DNA of 64,000 bases from Dyadobacter alkalitolerans DSM 23607 (GTDB lineage Bacteria; Bacteroidota; Bacteroidia; Cytophagales; Spirosomataceae), in the NCBI RefSeq assembly GCF_000428845.1, contig NZ_AUAS01000003.1:496001-560000 (forward strand), given 5' to 3'. This document shows positions 61,013-64,000 of this stretch, piece by piece. Every line of letters starts with the position of its first letter. Position 1 is the first letter of the stretch. The translations under genes were made by a program, and so were the position numbers. The notes beneath the pieces are model-generated. The model saw nothing but the letters and a program-made list of their open reading frames with translations. It was not told where the DNA came from and made no database searches.

Positions 61013-62989
61013 ATGAGCCAGCAATCGGTGAATTCACAAACAATTTTGATGCAAGCTTCCAACAACGGAAAGGGAACGCCCGGAACGATCGGACAGCCAA
61101 TCACCTACGAAAAAATACCGACTCAAATTTTCGCCGATTCCAAAGAGGCTTCCAATGCAGTAGCAAAGGAAATTGCAGACTTGATCCGCCAGAAGCAGAA
61201 AGAGGGTAAGAAATGTGTTTTGGGCTTAGCGACTGGATCTTCACCAAAAACGGTTTATGCAATTCTCGTGCGCATGCACAGGGAAGAGGGTTTGAGTTTT
61301 AAAAATGTAATTTCATTCAACCTGGATGAATATTACCAAATGGAGCCGGAATCGATTTACAGTTACCACCGCTTCATGAAAGAGCAGCTGTTTGATCATG
61401 TAGACATTCCGAAAGAGAATTACTTCCTTCCGGACGGCACAGTTCCTCCTGCATTATTACGTGATTACTGCACATCCTACGAAAATAAAATAAATGCTGT
61501 CGGCGGCCTGGATTTCCAGCTTTTAGGGATCGGGGGAAATGGCCACATTGGTTTTAACGAACCGGGATCGTTAATCAATTCACGCACGAGATTGATTACA
61601 CTCGATCATTCAACGCGGGTTGCCGCAGGGATGGAATTTGGCGGATTGCATAATGTGCCCCGCAAAGCCATTACACTGGGTGTTGCGCCCATTTTGAATG
61701 CCCGCCGCATCGTTCTTTTGGCTTGGGGTGAAAGAAAAGCTTCGGTGATCCGCGGTGCAGTGGAAGGTCCTGTTACGGAACTGAACCCAGCATCTTACTT
61801 GCAGGCGCATCCGGACGTTTCTTTCGTTGTGGATGAAAGCGCGGCTTCTGAACTGACGCGGATTAAAACGCCATGGGCGGTTGATTCGGTGGTTTGGGAT
61901 AATAAAATGATCAAAAAGGCGATCACGCATTTATCCAGCTCGCTAAACAAGCCGATTCTTAAACTGACAGATAAAGATTACAATGATAATGGTATGAGCG
62001 ATTTGCTGGCGCAATATGGTTCTGGCTATGAGATCAATATCAATGTATTTAATCAATTACAACATACTATTACCGGATGGCCGGGCGGTAAGCCTAATGC
62101 AGACGACACCCACCGTCCTGAGAGAGCGCAGCCATCCAAGAAACGCGTGTTGATTTTCAGTCCGCACCCGGATGACGACATTATCTCCATGGGTGGAACA
62201 TTCCAGCGATTGGTGGATCAGGGACATGAGGTGCATGTGGCTTACCAAACTTCCGGTAACATTGCCGTTGCCGATGATGAAGCATTACGTTTTATCGATT
62301 TCGTAGTTGACTTCAATAAAGGATTCGGAATTGACAGCCCGCAAGCGAATCAGATGTTCCTGGATGCGAAGGAGTTTTTGAAACATACGAAAGACAGCGA
62401 AATCGACACGCCTGAGATCAGGAAAGTGAAAGGATTGCTTCGCCAGGGTGAAGCCAAAGCAACTTGTCGTTTTGTTGGCATCCCTACAAGCCAGGCGCAC
62501 TTCCTCAACATGCCTTTTTACGAAACAGGGACCGTTCAGAAAAAACCGATCGGTGAGGAAGATATCAAGATCATTGAAAACCTGATCGAAGAAATAAAAC
62601 CGCATCAAATTTATGCAGCCGGTGACTTCGCCGATCCGCACGGAACGCATAAGGTGTGCTGGGATGCTATTGAAGCAGCATTACAGCGCTCGAAACATAA
62701 AAACTTCATGAAGGACTGCTGGGTATGGCTATACCGCGGAGCATGGGCTGAATGGGATATTTATGAAATCGAAATGGCTGTTCCAATGAGCCCGGACCAG
62801 GTTTTGAAAAAACGTCAGGGAATTTTCAAACACCAGTCGCAAAAGGATGGCGTTGTGTTTCAAGGCGAAGATTCGAGGGAATTCTGGCAACGCGCGGAAG
62901 AGCGCAACCGCGCAACTGCACATTTGTACGATGAGCTTGGCTTGGCGGAATACGAGGCGATGGAAGCTTTTGTAAGGTGGAAATTCTAA
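61013..62989 (+). CDS. nagB: Glucosamine-6-phosphate deaminase fused to a PIG-L/LmbE deacetylase domain
   Basis: A 658-residue two-domain protein. Residues about 30-310 are a NagB deaminase that converts glucosamine 6-phosphate to fructose 6-phosphate and ammonia. They show LGLATGSSPKTVY (about 70-82), catalytic Asp105 in FNLDEYY, and GNGHIGFNEPGS with His178 and Glu183. Residues about 375-655 form a PIG-L/LmbE zinc deacetylase domain with the ligand motif SPHPDDDII at 383-391 and a later histidine in GDFADPHGTHK. The fusion is known in Bacteroidota, but the role of the second domain is not settled. A plausible task is GlcNAc-6-phosphate deacetylation, replacing NagA. A palindromic terminator follows. 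Confidence 0.92.
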   Translation: MSQQSVNSQTILMQASNNGKGTPGTIGQPITYEKIPTQIFADSKEASNAVAKEIADLIRQKQKEGKKCVLGLATGSSPKTVYAILVRMHREEGLSFKNVISFNLDEYYQMEPESIYSYHRFMKEQLFDHVDIPKENYFLPDGTVPPALLRDYCTSYENKINAVGGLDFQLLGIGGNGHIGFNEPGSLINSRTRLITLDHSTRVAAGMEFGGLHNVPRKAITLGVAPILNARRIVLLAWGERKASVIRGAVEGPVTELNPASYLQAHPDVSFVVDESAASELTRIKTPWAVDSVVWDNKMIKKAITHLSSSLNKPILKLTDKDYNDNGMSDLLAQYGSGYEININVFNQLQHTITGWPGGKPNADDTHRPERAQPSKKRVLIFSPHPDDDIISMGGTFQRLVDQGHEVHVAYQTSGNIAVADDEALRFIDFVVDFNKGFGIDSPQANQMFLDAKEFLKHTKDSEIDTPEIRKVKGLLRQGEAKATCRFVGIPTSQAHFLNMPFYETGTVQKKPIGEEDIKIIENLIEEIKPHQIYAAGDFADPHGTHKVCWDAIEAALQRSKHKNFMKDCWVWLYRGAWAEWDIYEIEMAVPMSPDQVLKKRQGIFKHQSQKDGVVFQGEDSREFWQRAEERNRATAHLYDELGLAEYEAMEAFVRWKF

Positions 62990-62997
62990 GATTTTAA

Positions 62998-63047
62998 TAT
63001 ATAAAGTAAAAGCCCGGTGTTGTCACATCGGGCTTTTACTTTATATA
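62998..63047. terminator. Bidirectional long-stem terminator after nagB
   Basis: A 19-bp perfect stem (62998-63016 with 63029-63047) and a 12-nt loop between the nagB stop and the convergent small ORF. The stem ends in TTTTACTTTATATA. Confidence 0.85.
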
Positions 63048-63058
63048 TCATTTTGCAT

Positions 63059-63223
63059 TTATAATTCCATATCCATCCACATTCGCTGGGCCATTTTTTC
63101 GACCATTTTGACAACGCCTTCGATAGCGCCGAAGATTATGCAGAGCGGCAGAATAATTGGCAAAAATATCAGCCACTGCAATGCCATCGTAAAGTTAAAT
63201 CGTTTTGAAATCGGCGTTTTCAT
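63059..63223 (-). CDS. Short membrane protein of 54 residues
   Basis: An ATG at 63223 opens a 54-codon frame. It reads MKTPISKRFNFTMALQWLIF and ends AQRMWMDMEL, with one hydrophobic helix at about 14-34 (ALQWLIFLPIILPLCIIFG). Basic residues before the helix and amphipathic residues after it suit a small inner-membrane protein. It is bounded by the nagB terminator and an AT-rich 240-bp gap containing a likely promoter. It is not a shadow of a known gene. I do not recognise it, and I am not certain it is expressed. Confidence 0.5.
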   Translation of the reverse strand: MKTPISKRFNFTMALQWLIFLPIILPLCIIFGAIEGVVKMVEKMAQRMWMDMEL

Positions 63224-63463
63224 ATCAGGTTCAGGTTATTAACATAGGAGTTTGATATCCCAAGTTAGCGTTTTTATTTAATGCCAACAAAGTAATTCTC
63301 CAAAAACGTTCGAAAATTGTAGAAAATTTTTATAAACAATGTAATTATTCTATTGTAGATTCTACTAAAAGCAAGTGCTACAAGGTTGCTACCCGCCGAA
63401 ATTGAACCCGCTCTTAAAAAATTTTTGTTTATTTGTTATAGTTAAATAAATCAAAATTCCGAC

Positions 63464-64000
63464 ATGCCGTCTTCCGACATCATACAATTATTACCAGATT
63501 CTATAGCCAATCAAATTGCCGCCGGCGAGGTTGTTCAGCGGCCTGCATCGGTGGTGAAGGAACTTATGGAAAATGCCATTGATGCGAAGGCGAACCATGT
63601 GCAAGTTATTTTAAAAGAAGCTGGAAGGGCATTGATCCAGATCATTGACGACGGTTCGGGAATGTCTGAAACCGATGCCCGAATGAGCTTTGAGCGGCAT
63701 GCTACTTCGAAGATACGGCAGTCGGAAGATTTGTTCAGGATCCGGACAATGGGCTTTCGGGGCGAGGCGCTTGCTTCCATTGCCGCTATTGCACAAGTTG
63801 AGCTGAGGACGCGTCAAGAATTTGACGAGCTGGGCACGATGATCCGGATCGACGGTTCGGAGATTAAGGCGCAGGAAGCGATTGCATGCCTGAAAGGGAC
63901 GAACCTTTCGGTTAAGAACCTGTTTTTCAATGTTCCTGCACGACGCAATTTCCTGAAATCCAACTCGGTTGAAATGCGTCATGTCCTGGATGAATTTCAG
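63464..64000 (+). CDS. mutL: DNA mismatch repair protein MutL, 3' end missing
   Basis: The N-terminal GHKL ATPase part of MutL, which links mismatch recognition by MutS to strand excision. The ATG at 63464 gives [20 protein letters not shown], followed by [20 protein letters not shown] (ATP lid and Glu), DDGSGM near residue 64 and RHATSKI near 79. [14 protein letters not shown] (motif III) and [13 protein letters not shown] near 146 follow. The frame runs off the right edge after 179 codons, so the C-terminal dimerisation and endonuclease parts are not in the window. The gap upstream is about 240 bp and AT-rich. Confidence 0.96.
   Translation, partial: MPSSDIIQLLPDSIANQIAAGEVVQRPASVVKELMENAIDAKANHVQVILKEAGRALIQIIDDGSGMSETDARMSFERHATSKIRQSEDLFRIRTMGFRGEALASIAAIAQVELRTRQEFDELGTMIRIDGSEIKAQEAIACLKGTNLSVKNLFFNVPARRNFLKSNSVEMRHVLDEFQ

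Overview
The window is a chromosomal segment of a Bacteroidota bacterium. It is most likely from the Cytophagales, and the overall gene set reminds me of Dyadobacter; that genus call is inference, not proof. The support is the SusC/SusD pair with a FecI-type sigma factor and a FecR-type anti-sigma factor, the lineage-typical families DUF2480 and DUF4296 and the Bat proteins, the PIG-L-extended glucosamine-6-phosphate deaminase, and repeated TAnnTTTG promoter boxes upstream of genes. Coding density is high. I see no phage, no CRISPR array, no rRNA and no intact insertion sequence.

Region by region. 1-8.5 kb: gmhA (cut by the window edge), mnmD, an aspartic protease with a PDZ domain, tpiA, an OmpA-family lipid-free outer membrane protein, and a small surface-glycan group (DUF5672 protein, GT2 glycosyltransferase, polytopic membrane protein). 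8.5-16.4 kb: isochorismatase-like hydrolase, uvrA, an FAH-family enzyme, and the ribosome-assembly GTPases era and der. 16.4-17.7 kb: initiator tRNA-fMet followed by a decayed tRNA fragment, a lone lipoprotein gene, and an AT-rich stretch with two strong hairpins. 17.7-24.5 kb: an ECF sigma / FecR / SusC (with STN domain) / SusD nutrient-uptake locus. 24.5-26.5 kb: a 157-bp nested palindrome, an orphan membrane-anchored protein, and a two-gene unit of a Panacea-domain protein and a 2-TM protein that looks like a PanAT-type toxin-antitoxin pair. 26.6-31 kb: rpmH, rnpA, a tail-specific protease, tsaB, DUF2480, rnhB. 31-34 kb: a Bat-type group (DUF58, BatD-like, BatA-like). 34-41.3 kb: glycan-related genes (DPM-type GT2, methyltransferase, five-bladed propeller glycosidase-like protein, PhyH oxygenase, two more GT2), with a small DUF4258-like/DUF2283 pair inserted. 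41.4-50.4 kb: dxr and a GH3 protein, the mreBCD shape operon, an ECF sigma factor with a small zinc anti-sigma factor, gmk and nadD. 50.4-64 kb: an AraC regulator, acyl-CoA dehydrogenase, two tandem paralogous polytopic proteins resembling GT-C glycosyltransferases, serS, aspartate kinase, ribH, a TPR protein, glyA, the NagB-PIG-L fusion and the 5' part of mutL.

Most genes are housekeeping. The accessory interest lies in four places: the Panacea/2-TM pair, the glycan cluster with its embedded small gene pair, the tRNA-adjacent AT-rich pocket, and several large palindromic repeats. Starts were moved inward from the longest open frame wherever family conservation or a promoter box required it; those decisions are stated in the entries.
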